From contig JAKTTT010000109.1 in assembly GCA_030581615.1 (NCBI GenBank), forward strand, positions 1 to 32,516: a DNA stretch of 32,516 nt, read 5' to 3'. This DNA comes from Alloascoidea africana. Lineage: Eukaryota; Ascomycota; Alloascoideomycetes; Alloascoideales; Alloascoideaceae. Under the pieces are notes generated by a model that saw nothing but the letters and a program-made list of their open reading frames with translations, did not search any database and was not told the origin of the DNA. Both the position numbers and the translations under genes were made by a program. Below, piece by piece: positions 1 through 9,340 of this stretch; position 1 is the stretch's first letter; the number at the start of each line of letters is the position of its first letter.

Positions 1-13
1 ATCCCTCCGCCGT

Positions 14-412
14 TTGCAAGACACCCACCCATTTCCAACCTCCACACCCAGTACCCATAGTCGTACCCTTTCAACAGGCACGGCCTGGTGTGCTGTTGCG
101 AATTTCTACACCTCTATTGATTCTTGTATTTCTACTTTGTCTACAGAGAGACAGTCAGTACTATCACTAGAAGTTAAAGGAATTCTTGCGAGTGGGCTCG
201 CCCGGGCAGACGAGCTTACAATGTTCAACGTGCCCGATTATATGACAGAGATGCTACCAGAGCTTAAAGCTCACGACACAAAGAGGAGGAAAACGCTCAA
301 GGAACCCATACAGCCAGGTGGGTCTTGTCAATCCGACAATCCTCTGGTTGACAGAAAGGTTAAAACAATTTTTGATTCATTGGTCTATAACGACCAACTT
401 ACAGCAAAATAG
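14..412 (+). pseudogene. Gene-family fragment, left arm of inverted duplication
   Basis: Open frame with no ATG near its 5' end; it may be cut by the window edge or be an exon. From about position 251 it encodes MLPELKAHDTKRRKT, then QPGGSCQ and DNPLVDRKV. The same blocks are read on the minus strand at about 830-1037, so this is an inverted paralogous copy. The part before 251 has no counterpart in the other arm. The frame stops at 412, while similarity to the other arm continues at the DNA level to 634. The family is not recognised, and whether this piece is expressed is unclear. It reads best as the 3' part of a duplicated gene rather than an independent gene. Confidence 0.4.
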
Positions 413-1037
413 AAATGCGTTTCTTTGGAGTTTTTACAGATGCAAACTTCCATAGAAAATGCAATTTGTTCGAGTTTTATCTTTTTCCTATCTACAAAAC
501 AAAATATCAATTTGTTAAAAACCCTCAATTTCAATTTTTACTATTCTGGTTTAAAACCTGAAAAATGTCAAGTTACTGGAGTAATTGAAAATTTCGACAA
601 GTTTGTCGTGCATTGCTCAACAGTGTCGAGGCTGCCAAGAGAATAAAGACCAGCCTCGACACTGTTGAGCAGTGCACGACAAACTTGTCGTAATTTTCAA
701 TTACTCCATGAACTTGACATTTTTCGGGTTTCAAACCAGAATAATAAAAATTGAAATTGATGATATTTAACAAATTGATAATATTTTTTGTAGATAATAA
801 AAAAATACAACCAGAACAAACTGCATTTTCTATGGAAGTTTGTAATAGTAAAAACTCCATAGAAACACACCTATACTTTTCAGTTAGTTGTTCCGAGTAT
901 TCCAAAGATTCAAAAAGTGCTCTGACTTTTCTGTCAACCAGAGGATTGTCGGGTTGACAAGACCCACCTGGCTGAAGTTCATACACCCTGAACGTTTTTC
1001 TCCGCTTGGTGTCGTGAGATTTAAGCTCTGGTAGCAT
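251..1037. repeat. Large inverted duplication, ~385-bp arms, 16-nt spacer
   Basis: Left arm 251-634 and right arm 651-1037 are inverted copies around a 16-nt spacer (635-650). By eye the innermost ~60 bp differ at only about four positions, while the outer parts are roughly 80% alike. Both arms contain the tail of one coding family (blocks HDTKRRKT, QPGGSCQ, DNPLVDRKV). A transcript through it would fold into a very long hairpin. Confidence 0.9.
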
Positions 1038-1199
1038 GCTCTTCGCAGCTTCTACGGCACCTGCAGGACAACAAATCGTGAGGTTGACACCAGACCCATA
1101 GGCGCGCTGGTAGGGGGTCTTATAGGTTCCTTGGGGCCTTCCGCAATTGGTGCAAAGACTTCTCATTTGAGATCCCTCACTCAGCTTTGGCGCCCACAA
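573..1199 (-). pseudogene. Cys-rich 3' part of unknown gene family, out of frame with upstream gene
   Basis: This minus-strand open frame overlaps the 3' end of the spliced gene at 1177-1762 in another frame. It encodes CTNCGRP, a CCPAGA segment, then the MLPELK/HDTKRRKT/QPGGSCQ/DNPLVDRKV blocks shared with the left arm. The upstream gene ends with ECCIGCH just before its stop, so two CxxC pairs sit on either side of the frame change. A family member with both pairs in one chain (a possible zinc site) is a reasonable guess, with this copy shifted. The distal part, beyond about 830, looks non-coding and runs into the palindrome centre. No family name can be given. Confidence 0.4.
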
Positions 1200-1762
1200 T
1201 GCGATGGCATCCTATGCAGCATTCGCCATACTTGATGGGAAGCAAAAGTTCTGGGGGGTTGCTTAGAAATGCCAGACCTTTTTCATTCAAACCAGACGCT
1301 GACTTGAATTTGACGGTTGTGGGGTTGCCAAAACATTTGCACATGTGCTTCAATTCCTTCAACAAGAGGGAACTGTTGAACCCTGGGCGAAGGTGATCGG
1401 GATGCAAACCGTTGTACAGTCTGATCACCCCCAGCGGACTCACCGGGACGGCAAAGTTTAGCTCAACTCGCTCTAAGGAACGTAGGTGGAGTAGCATTCC
1501 AGTAGAGCGGGCAAAATTGAGACCATATTTTTTCGAGATTGTTATGTATTGGTATTGGTTGAGCTCGGGGTAGTTGATAACGAGTAAAGAGTGCCACTCC
1601 AGCCTAGCTGGTGTCGGTTCTACTCCTGCAAAGATGCAGTTTCGGAACGTTTTGATCCAGGTCAAGACTTCGGGTTTACTTTTAAAAAAGTTTTAAATAA
1701 TATTGGTTAATAGGAAATATTAGAACTTACGTTTCTTCAGATGTAAGCATTGTTGTAGACAT
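1177..1762 (-). CDS. Uncharacterised spliced gene, two exons, 177 aa
   Basis: Exon 1 is 1731-1762 and exon 2 is 1177-1678. The 52-nt intron has donor GTAAGT, branch-like TATTAAC and acceptor AAAAG. Joining restores one frame from ATG (MSTTMLTSEETKPEVLTWIK) to TGA. A TATATA lies about 39 bp upstream of the ATG. The protein has no signal peptide or membrane segment; its middle (RSLERVELNF, VSPLGVIRLYNGL) has the texture of F-box/LRR-like yeast proteins, but that is only an impression. It ends with ECCIGCH, directly before a second CxxC-containing frame (573-1199). The gene may therefore be a truncated allele of a longer Cys-rich protein. The splice signals and TATA favour a transcribed gene. 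Function unknown. Confidence 0.55.
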
Positions 1763-1800
1763 TGCTGATTGAATGATGACGACAGAGATGGAGTAAGAAC

Positions 1801-1806
1801 TATATA
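1801..1806 (-). promoter_or_regulatory. TATA box of the spliced gene at 1177-1762
   Basis: TATATA about 39 bp upstream of the minus-strand ATG at 1762, a plausible yeast TATA distance for a short 5' leader. No other TATA lies closer. Confidence 0.5.
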
Positions 1807-2007
1807 GGCCACTGTTAGGATTAGGGTTTTACAGAACCTTCATATTATTAACAAAAGAGACTTGTAGATTAATATTAGAAATCTGAACAACCGACTAGCA
1901 AAAGGCTATACTGTTACAATGAGATGGGATATCAAGCCAGTCATTCTCTGAGATCAAGCTGTTACCAACCACCTTAGTTGTTAAACTATATAGCGTCAAA
2001 CAAAATT

Positions 2008-2124
2008 GAATTCCAGACTTGGAAAATTGAGTAGTCGTTGTAAAAGGAAGTAGGATGAGCTTCCTCGCAAAGTGCACCCTACTTCCTTTTACAACGACTA
2101 TTCCATTTTCCAAGTCTGGAATTC
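2008..2124. repeat. Foldback: 47-bp inverted repeat, 23-nt spacer
   Basis: Left arm 2008-2054 and right arm 2078-2124 match at 45 of 47 positions as inverted copies and begin and end with GAATTC. The spacer is 2055-2077. No coding frame explains it, and it is far too long and exact for an ordinary transcription terminator. Confidence 0.93.
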
Positions 2125-5100
2125 GCATCCCGCGCGGTTTTGGTCAAGGCATCCATCTCCCCAAACTTTTCCATGAGATACCGAGACAGAAGATTGATCA
2201 GAGTGCCCCGTAACTCTGAAAAGAGGAATAGGACGCCTAAGTAATCATGTCTTCATCAAAATTATTTCTAACCTGTCACATCGCTCGTAGAAAGGCATCT
2301 AGCACTTGCTGTTTCTGATCTCGGTTCTATTGGATATACATCTGAGGGGTAGAAAAGTTGACATTCTTAGTTTTCAATGTTTTTATCCTGGAAACTCAGA
2401 AAACACCGTCAGGCGGTGGGTAGATTAGTGCAAATAATTGGATGCCACAGGAAAAGGTAAAGCAGTCTGCAAAAATTTGTCAACATGAAGAGGTATGCCT
2501 CGTTATCTCACAGAACAGTCTCTTCTTCAGGAGCAGTAGGAGGCGCATTAACAGTCGCAGTATCTCTATCGTCAGCATTGCTCGATTCGATTGCCATTGT
2601 CATCAATGGCATAGAAGTGATTCTCCATCTGCATCAAAAGAAAGACAATAGTGCTTGTAAACCGGATCATAGGGGTAAAGGAATTGCCAAAGCAGCATTA
2701 GAATCATTATAGTCAATGCGAGCTAGTTCTCAGTCAACTCCAACATAAAAGGTTTTACCATTGATGGCAGCACTATTGGTGTGGTAGCCTCATCATCCTA
2801 AACATGCTGATAAATTGTAACATATCCAAGAGAACACATCCTCCTACAATTTCTATAGCTATAGTGGCGAATGACACGCAAATGTGGCTTAAGAGTCGAC
2901 AGCCAGGAAAGGTTCATTATGAGAAGCAGTTACCCTGGGTTGGGGCTCAGGTTTGTGAGTGGGACATGTTGATCTGAATATTACAACAGAAGTAGCCAAC
3001 TTTGCCTACCCAACTCATTGTTATGACGCCCCATATCACACAGGATACTGCCATAGCGTGCCTCGAAGCAAATCTTCGGCGAAGCTTACCCACAACTTTT
3101 GGGAAGGAGCTGCATCGCAATACCCAGCATCATCAGAGGTGATCACCTAGATTGTATATGAAGCAAAAAGACGCCTACAACTGTTAGCTGAGAAGCATAA
3201 GCAGTGCGGAATACTAGATAATGCTTGGCTCTTTGATGACAAATATTGATATGCTTTAGATAAGCTCCAAGGTGAACAGACTTTGACGCTGTCTCATTGT
3301 CTGAAGTCTGTCACATTTAGCCTCTGTACGAATATGGTAGCTCGACTTCAACGTCGAGGACATTTCAGATAGAGCTAACTCTCTAGCGACTCCCCAAATT
3401 GTGGCTCAGCTATGTAACTTTCGTACCAGTTAGTACCAGCACGATTTTTCTTGCTGGGAACCAAGCAAAAACACTTTCTACTTCTGACTTTATCATTCCA
3501 ACTCGGGCAGCATCGCTATTACAACTAGTATCCTTATGATATCGGATACTGGGCTTTATCGTGCATTTTGGGGGCTGTTTTGTTTGACAAGGCGAGAAGC
3601 CGATTCTGCTGAAGACGTTGATCTACGTGACGCTTTGCTTTTCGGCAGAGTATGCTTCCATCCAGAGCGTGAGATGATGACTTGCCAAATACCGGCTCCT
3701 AGATAATTAGAAGCTAGAGCTCTTGCAATTTCTGCTCAGGGTCCGCTCCCTAAGAGTTCGCCCCTATCTTTCATTGGACATGAAGCTAATCTAGACTAGA
3801 TAGACCCAGAAGAGCCGGGTATATACCAGTATTGATGGGGAGCAGAAATATCTGGCAAAGAAACGGGTTGAATTTGCAACTTGAGGATGCGATAGACAGT
3901 AGACTTCCTAGCTATAAACATTCACAGAAGATATAGGGGCATGGTGCAATTAGGAGGGAAAGGCTTCTTGGAACAACTTATCCACTTGAGCGGCATGAAG
4001 AATGACACTTTTGAAGATTGAGAAATCGTTATGAGTGAAAAGGGTAAGCAGACATTGAAACATTTTAAGCTGTAATACTGTGGATAATTATTCAGGTCAG
4101 CAGTAAGGTCTTTCCCGTAGTAGTGTCTTTCAAGGGAGGTGATGTCTGTTAAATAATTTGCAAGAGTATTGGCTTCGTTTCTAACCCATATCAAGTTCGC
4201 CACCATAAAGTGTCTTTAGGATCATATCTGTGTGTTCAGAAAAGTCACAATTGAGGTTTTGCTACGTTCATCATTCTCAAGGGTGGCAACCAGAGACTAG
4301 GATCCTATCAGCCCTGCAAACGATTCTCAAAGATACACTTGAAAAAGCTTGGTTGTTTTGTATTCTGGAATCTCTCGAAAAGATCCCTGAGCACCCAAAA
4401 AAGGCGAAAACAAAGCCAAGAATAATAAAAGACTATGGATTGATTTTAGCTCTGATTACAAGAAGAGCGGCAAGAGACCGCAGCAGATTTAGCCTCCAGG
4501 ATGACAATCCCAATCAGCTCACCATTAATGTTCAACCTTATGGTAGTTGCTGATTGCTTCCAGAAGGCCTTACGATATATTCAGCACGCACAATTTTTCA
4601 GCGACAAACACTTGAATGAAGAAACGGAAAAAAGATGATGCTAAGAACCCATCCAGAAAAATTCATATGACTATATTCCATCTCGCCAAATGACCTATAA
4701 AGGGCTGATACACAGATGCAAGTGAAGAATAGTAGAATGAATCATTGGTCTCTAGTATATCTGGTTAAAGCCACTAGTAAAACTTCAATTGCTTATAGTA
4801 ACGTAATAGTAAGCAATTGAGACCATAATTGCCAGTTTGTTAGTATTCAATTGTGTAGCAATATGCTCATCTTTCTGTTCCCAATCATCAAAGAGAACAA
4901 GACCTTGATGTTTACACAGTTTGACTGTCTGGTGCTTTATGCTAGGCTATGTACTTTTTCCTCTTGGTCTGATTGCCGTTTGTGATTCTCTAAATTTCAT
5001 ACAGATCCAGCAACTCTGGAACAGACGCAGATAATATCTTTTATTCCATATCATGAAAACAAGCCCCCATTGAAAGCCTTCGTCATCTAATGAAAACGTG

Positions 5101-6230
5101 CTCTCATCAATACTCGATAGTAAGTCCACTCGATCGGTTCGTGTTGAGAAAGGAGGTTGCAAAAAGGTTTCAAAAAACAGCTTGCGGACCTCGAACGCTT
5201 ATTAGAGATTTAGGACACGAGTCTCGTTCATTCTCCTTACCGTGTTGTCAGCAGAACTCGCTATTAACTTTATGGCGCGAGGAGCGTTTTCAACTGACGG
5301 CGCATCTCGCATCAAACTGTGAATGGTAATACCAAGATCGTGGCCAAAGGCTGGTTTGTTTTTAAACATTCTGTTTCTAGCAAAATTGCTCGCCCATAAT
5401 TTATAACACGGTTTGAAGCAAGTCATCACCCGAGATATCAACCGGCAAGCTAAGCGCTGGGTTGGGTAAAGTAGTGGGAATGGAATAAGAGTTCTTCTTC
5501 TCATGCCAAACATATTCTTTCCTGCCACCGCTCCACGAAAACATTAAAGATATGAGTCAAATTGTGATGTCAGAAGAGAGCCAGTTTGTCGCAGGATCAG
5601 ACGAAAAATTTATATCTCACGCCCACCGTCGCATTCAGCCCACCCCTCTTGCTATGATGTTGCAAAATGGGTAACAAGTTTGAAATGAAACTACCAGAGC
5701 AAATAGGGCCACACATACATGAGAACACTGATAAGAGAGAAATTCCAAAAACCGTGTCAAGTTTTATATCCAAAATCAGCTGCATGTCAAAATGCTCCAG
5801 AACATGTCAGATGGATATCATCTCAATTCTAGTCAACACATGGTTGAGAAGCACAACCAAAAAACGAAACAATTAAAAACATTCCAAGAATAGAACAAGA
5901 GCTTGGCTAGGGACTGAAAACGATTAAGAGAAAACCTTTGAAAGGAAGAAATAAGAACTTTTCTCCTTTTATATGCTCTATGCATTGGCTTTCATCTAGA
6001 AGAAACGTTACATGATGGCGAGCTTTCTTCATTCTAGCTTGATCCAACAACATCAGAATTCGTGCACAATAGTCACAGCTATTCACTGAGGCAAGAAACA
6101 GATAAACAAGAAAGAAAATATATAATATAATACAATTTATAATATGATCTAAAATTATCGAATAGAAAGAGCATTGCTACATAAAACTGTGAAGCTAGAA
6201 TTTCAAAGGAAAGGATTTTGGGGATAAGGT
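2125..6230. other. ~4.1-kb gene-free stretch with decayed coding remnants
   Basis: Only short frames (at most 108 codons), none with a recognisable domain or a credible start and leader. Stretches that read protein-like for 20-40 codons and then break in several frames (2485-2830, 3155-3300, 3555-3700, 5202-5528) suggest old pseudogenes. No tRNA, tandem array or transposon ends were seen. The 3' end, 6100-6200, is AT-rich and serves as the downstream region of the wall-protein gene. Confidence 0.5.
2485..2830 (+). pseudogene. Possible acetyltransferase (GNAT) remnant
   Basis: The frame from 2485 ends with PDHRGKGIAKAALESL, which resembles the acetyl-CoA loop of GNAT enzymes (R/Q-x-x-G-x-G/A). 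About 60 bp further on, 2763-2815 reads AALLVW-stop-PHHPKHAD, similar to AAVAVWHPPHPKHED in the intact GNAT gene at 13250-13885, and 14 of 16 bases around CATCCTAAACATG match it. The order of these motifs is not that of one intact GNAT chain, so this may be a scrambled relic or chance. Weak call. Confidence 0.2.
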
Positions 6231-8204
6231 CTAAGCAAAAACATTCACTAGCATCAAAGTCATCAACATGGCTAAAAATTGTGGTATTGTCTTAGCACTA
6301 GTTCCACCCTGAATTATATCTCCGCCAGTGTCATTGGTAGGTTTAGGGTTAGGAGTATTTGACGAACAATCAGAACAACTTCCAATGTCACCCGAAGCTG
6401 AAGATTTTGAGCTAAATGTAGGGCATGAGTGGTCCTTGTTTCCATCGGTCGTTGAAGATCGGCTACTTTGGGTTGTGGGACCACTTGAGTAGGAGTTCGA
6501 GTTAAAACCATTAGAAGAAGAAGGTTTGGACGTAAACTTGGAATGATGGGCACTAGAGCAGGAAGACGATGAATATGTGAAGCTATTTGAATTGGTGGAG
6601 GATATGGATGGCTCCGGAGTTGAACTTGATGCTGATGCAGAAGCAATAGACATAGAGCTTGAACAAGAAGTTGCACTAGAAGAATGTGATTTTGACGACC
6701 CAGAGCTAGACGACATTAGACTTGAACTTGCGAAGCTTCGTGAAATTGAGGAAATTGAGGAACTCAATGAACTTGAAGAGCTTAGAGAACTTGAGGTACT
6801 CAATGAACTTGAAGAGCTTAGTGCACTTGAAGAGCTTAACGAACTTGAGGAACTCAATGAACTTGAGGAACTTTGTGAACTTGAAGATCTCAATGAACTT
6901 GAGGAACTTTGTGAACTTGAAGAGCTCAATGAACTTGAAGAGCTCAATGAACTTGAAGAGCTCAATGAACTTGAGGAACTTTGTGAACTTGAAGAGCTCA
7001 ATGAACTTGAAGAGCTCAATGAACTTGAAGAGCTCAATGAACTTGAGGAACTTTGTGAACTTGAGGAACTTTTTGAACTCAACGAGCTCGAGGAGCTTTG
7101 TGAACTTGAAGAGCTCAATGAACTTGAGGAACTCAACGAGCTCGAGGAACTTTGTGAAGAACTTAGAGAACTTGAAGAGCTTAACGAACTTGAAGAACTC
7201 AACGAGCTCGAGGAACTTGAGCTAGAAGGTGTTACGTAGTGGTAACTAGACAAGTATTGAGTGGTTTCAGCAGTTATTGTGTCAGCATATTCACAATTGT
7301 TGTTTGGGTTCCAGCAGAATACATCAGAATAGTAATAGTCAGTTTGACTTGGTGTACCGGAAGATCCAGGCTTAAACTGGATCGAAATTTGAGCAGCTTT
7401 CCTACAAAAGATATCCATAAAAGAGTCTTTTCGAATTATTTCTCGAGCAAAATCAAACGAATTGGGATTTGAGTCGATCAAGTCAATGCCGTCTGGGCTA
7501 TAGAGGATGATTTCGTTGTCTTCATCAGTGAATCTTATTTCTTGGATACTTTCGATAGCGTTTTGCTGATCTTTTGGTTTAAAATGGTAGACAAGACCAA
7601 TGGTATCTTTGTCCGTGAGCCATTGAAGTTGTGTAGCTTTGAGTTCAGTGTGACATTCGCCGTCACAAACTTGGTTCAGTTTACAATCAGGATTAGGAGG
7701 TACCGGTTCATGTGTGGTTGTTAAACAGGTGTAATCCATAAAAGACATATCGCACTGGGCTGGTATGCAGAATACATCGTGAGAGAAAACAAAGTCCTCG
7801 TCGATATCAGCAATCTTATAGTTTAGTGAAATAGGGTCCACGCATTCACTGCCTTCCACTGTGGTGGAATATTCAAGTACGATGGGAATATCGGCCTCAT
7901 ACTTATTAAGGTCCGATCCAATAACATTCTCACCAGTTGAGCGGTCAAATAACACCTGTTCTCCATTTACCTGAGTCACGGTCCAAATTTTCAAGACACT
8001 TTCGGCCGTAAACTTGCCCTTCAGATTAACGGCAACTGTTGCTTTACGAATTATTTCATACGGATGTATTTCAGTGACTTTGAACAATTCTCGACAGTGC
8101 CCCACGCAATATTGCTTTAGATCACAATCGGTATCATCAGCAAATGCAATCGTGGAAATGCTTAGTAGTAAAAGCAGCGGTAAGGCGAAGTTTTGTTTTC
8201 TCAT
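6231..8204 (-). CDS. Secreted Ser-rich GPI-type cell-wall protein with duplicated Cys domain
   Basis: 657 aa from the ATG at 8204, chosen because it starts a signal peptide (MRKQ, then a Leu-rich core ending near residue 22) and because a TATA lies between it and the upstream in-frame ATG. Residues 26-151 and 173-304 are two diverged copies of one domain. Each begins DCxLxQxCxGxC and ends SxDVFCxPx(2-3)C (SHDVFC, SDVFC). Residues ~325-600 are an S(5)L-type low-complexity stalk, expected to be O-glycosylated. The C-terminus (NDTGGD, then a hydrophobic tail ending MLVNVFA) fits a GPI signal with a G/S cleavage site. By architecture it is a cell-surface protein or adhesin: a head on a Ser stalk. 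The head matches no family I can name. It stands alone between decayed regions. Confidence 0.82.
   Translation of the reverse strand: MRKQNFALPLLLLLSISTIAFADDTDCDLKQYCVGHCRELFKVTEIHPYEIIRKATVAVNLKGKFTAESVLKIWTVTQVNGEQVLFDRSTGENVIGSDLNKYEADIPIVLEYSTTVEGSECVDPISLNYKIADIDEDFVFSHDVFCIPAQCDMSFMDYTCLTTTHEPVPPNPDCKLNQVCDGECHTELKATQLQWLTDKDTIGLVYHFKPKDQQNAIESIQEIRFTDEDNEIILYSPDGIDLIDSNPNSFDFAREIIRKDSFMDIFCRKAAQISIQFKPGSSGTPSQTDYYYSDVFCWNPNNNCEYADTITAETTQYLSSYHYVTPSSSSSSSSLSSSSSLSSSSSLSSSQSSSSSLSSSSSLSSSSSQSSSSSLSSKSSSSSQSSSSSLSSSSSLSSSSSLSSSSSQSSSSSLSSSSSLSSSSSLSSSSSQSSSSSLRSSSSQSSSSSLSSSSSLSSSSALSSSSSLSTSSSLSSSSSLSSSISSISRSFASSSLMSSSSGSSKSHSSSATSCSSSMSIASASASSSTPEPSISSTNSNSFTYSSSSCSSAHHSKFTSKPSSSNGFNSNSYSSGPTTQSSRSSTTDGNKDHSCPTFSSKSSASGDIGSCSDCSSNTPNPKPTNDTGGDIIQGGTSAKTIPQFLAMLMTLMLVNVFA
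6721..7232 (-). repeat. 18-bp tandem minisatellite coding for Ser5-Leu units
   Basis: Imperfect 18-bp units (plus strand GAACTTGAAGAGCTCAAT and variants) repeat across about 500 bp inside the wall-protein gene. On the coding strand each unit gives six residues, mostly Leu-Ser-Ser-Ser-Ser-Ser, with Gln, Lys, Arg, Ala or Thr variants. The copy number probably varies between strains. Confidence 0.9.
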
Positions 8205-9338
8205 ATTGAGCCAGAACTGCCGTCTAATGAGTACCAATGAATGGGTTGAAGAACAAATATATAAAAATCTTTTATGTGACTTTTGGTCCTCGAGCATCTA
8301 AGATTTAACCACTCTAGATTTAAGTGTGCCCAATATAGTTTATTGATTGTTAGCATGTTTATCATGCATTTGCAAGAGAGGTTTTCTTTTCTTCGCTGTA
8401 GCGCACTTTAACACTCATTCTATGGTAATAAGGTTTCTGTTTGAAGCCTGCTGCTTCTCCTTGCTTCGTATAACACCACCATTTTTGATTGGTAATGTTC
8501 GCTATACTGTTAAATTGCTCGTTGATGTTTCCTCTTTATGAACGGTGAAATGAAAACGGAGTAGGAGGAAGTGCTTAGGGTTATCTTGACAAAATGAATG
8601 AAGCTTTGCTTATTTGGGTTTTCACAGACATCCTTTCTTCAAACGAATATACGCTTTGAATTTTGACGGAGCATCCTAGAGGAAAACAATCCCTAGAAGA
8701 CGAACTTTAACTTGAAGTTTACTATACAGCAAAATAGTAGGCTGTAATCCTAATCACGTTTAGACCTGCTAGGTTGTTTGACAGCTTTTGCGATTTCAAG
8801 AGGTTTAGGATCTAGGCCTTTTCCCTGTTGACTTCTCCCAACCTATTACTCTTTCCAGTCTAGTACCTAATCGAACCATAGATATGATCACCATGGCACG
8901 GTACACCCATAAAAGGTAAATTGAAGTGGCCAATGATCGCAACCCTTTATGTTCATGGACTTTTACATTGCGAACAGCATGTAAGATAGGTCTAAATTCT
9001 AACCACGAACAGGCATGGGCTTCCTCGTTTGGGCTATCATAGCAAAAGAATCCTTTCTGGTTCTATTGTTGTTGAAATCGATAACAATTTACGTCATAAG
9101 CGGTTGGCTAACTCGGTAAAACCAAAAGAACAAATCGTTCTTCCGCTAACCTGCATCTAAAAGCTTGCAGAAATCGAAAGAATTGCCACCAACCAACAAC
9201 AGATTTAACAGAACTGAATATTAATGAGAACATGCTACAAAGGCCAAACTCACTAGAAATATTTTTCCTAATAAAGAAGGGATTACGCTATGCCTGAGCT
9301 CTAGAAACACTTATGAGAAGCAGGTTTGAGGAGTAGAG
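8205..9338. other. Intergenic: wall-protein promoter and decayed sequence
   Basis: Holds the 5' region of the wall-protein gene and then about 1 kb without credible frames, RNA genes or repeats, ending at the TA next to the transposon. No other structure was seen. Confidence 0.5.
8258..8263 (-). promoter_or_regulatory. TATA box of the wall-protein gene
   Basis: TATATA in a T-rich context about 55 bp upstream of the minus-strand ATG at 8204. It supports the start at the signal peptide rather than the in-frame ATG at 8297, which would lie upstream of this TATA. Confidence 0.5.
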
Positions 9339-9340
9339 TA

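Noticed and set aside
6721-7232. Tandem repeat as a CRISPR array
   Set aside because: Contiguous 18-bp units without spacers, inside a coding gene of a eukaryote.
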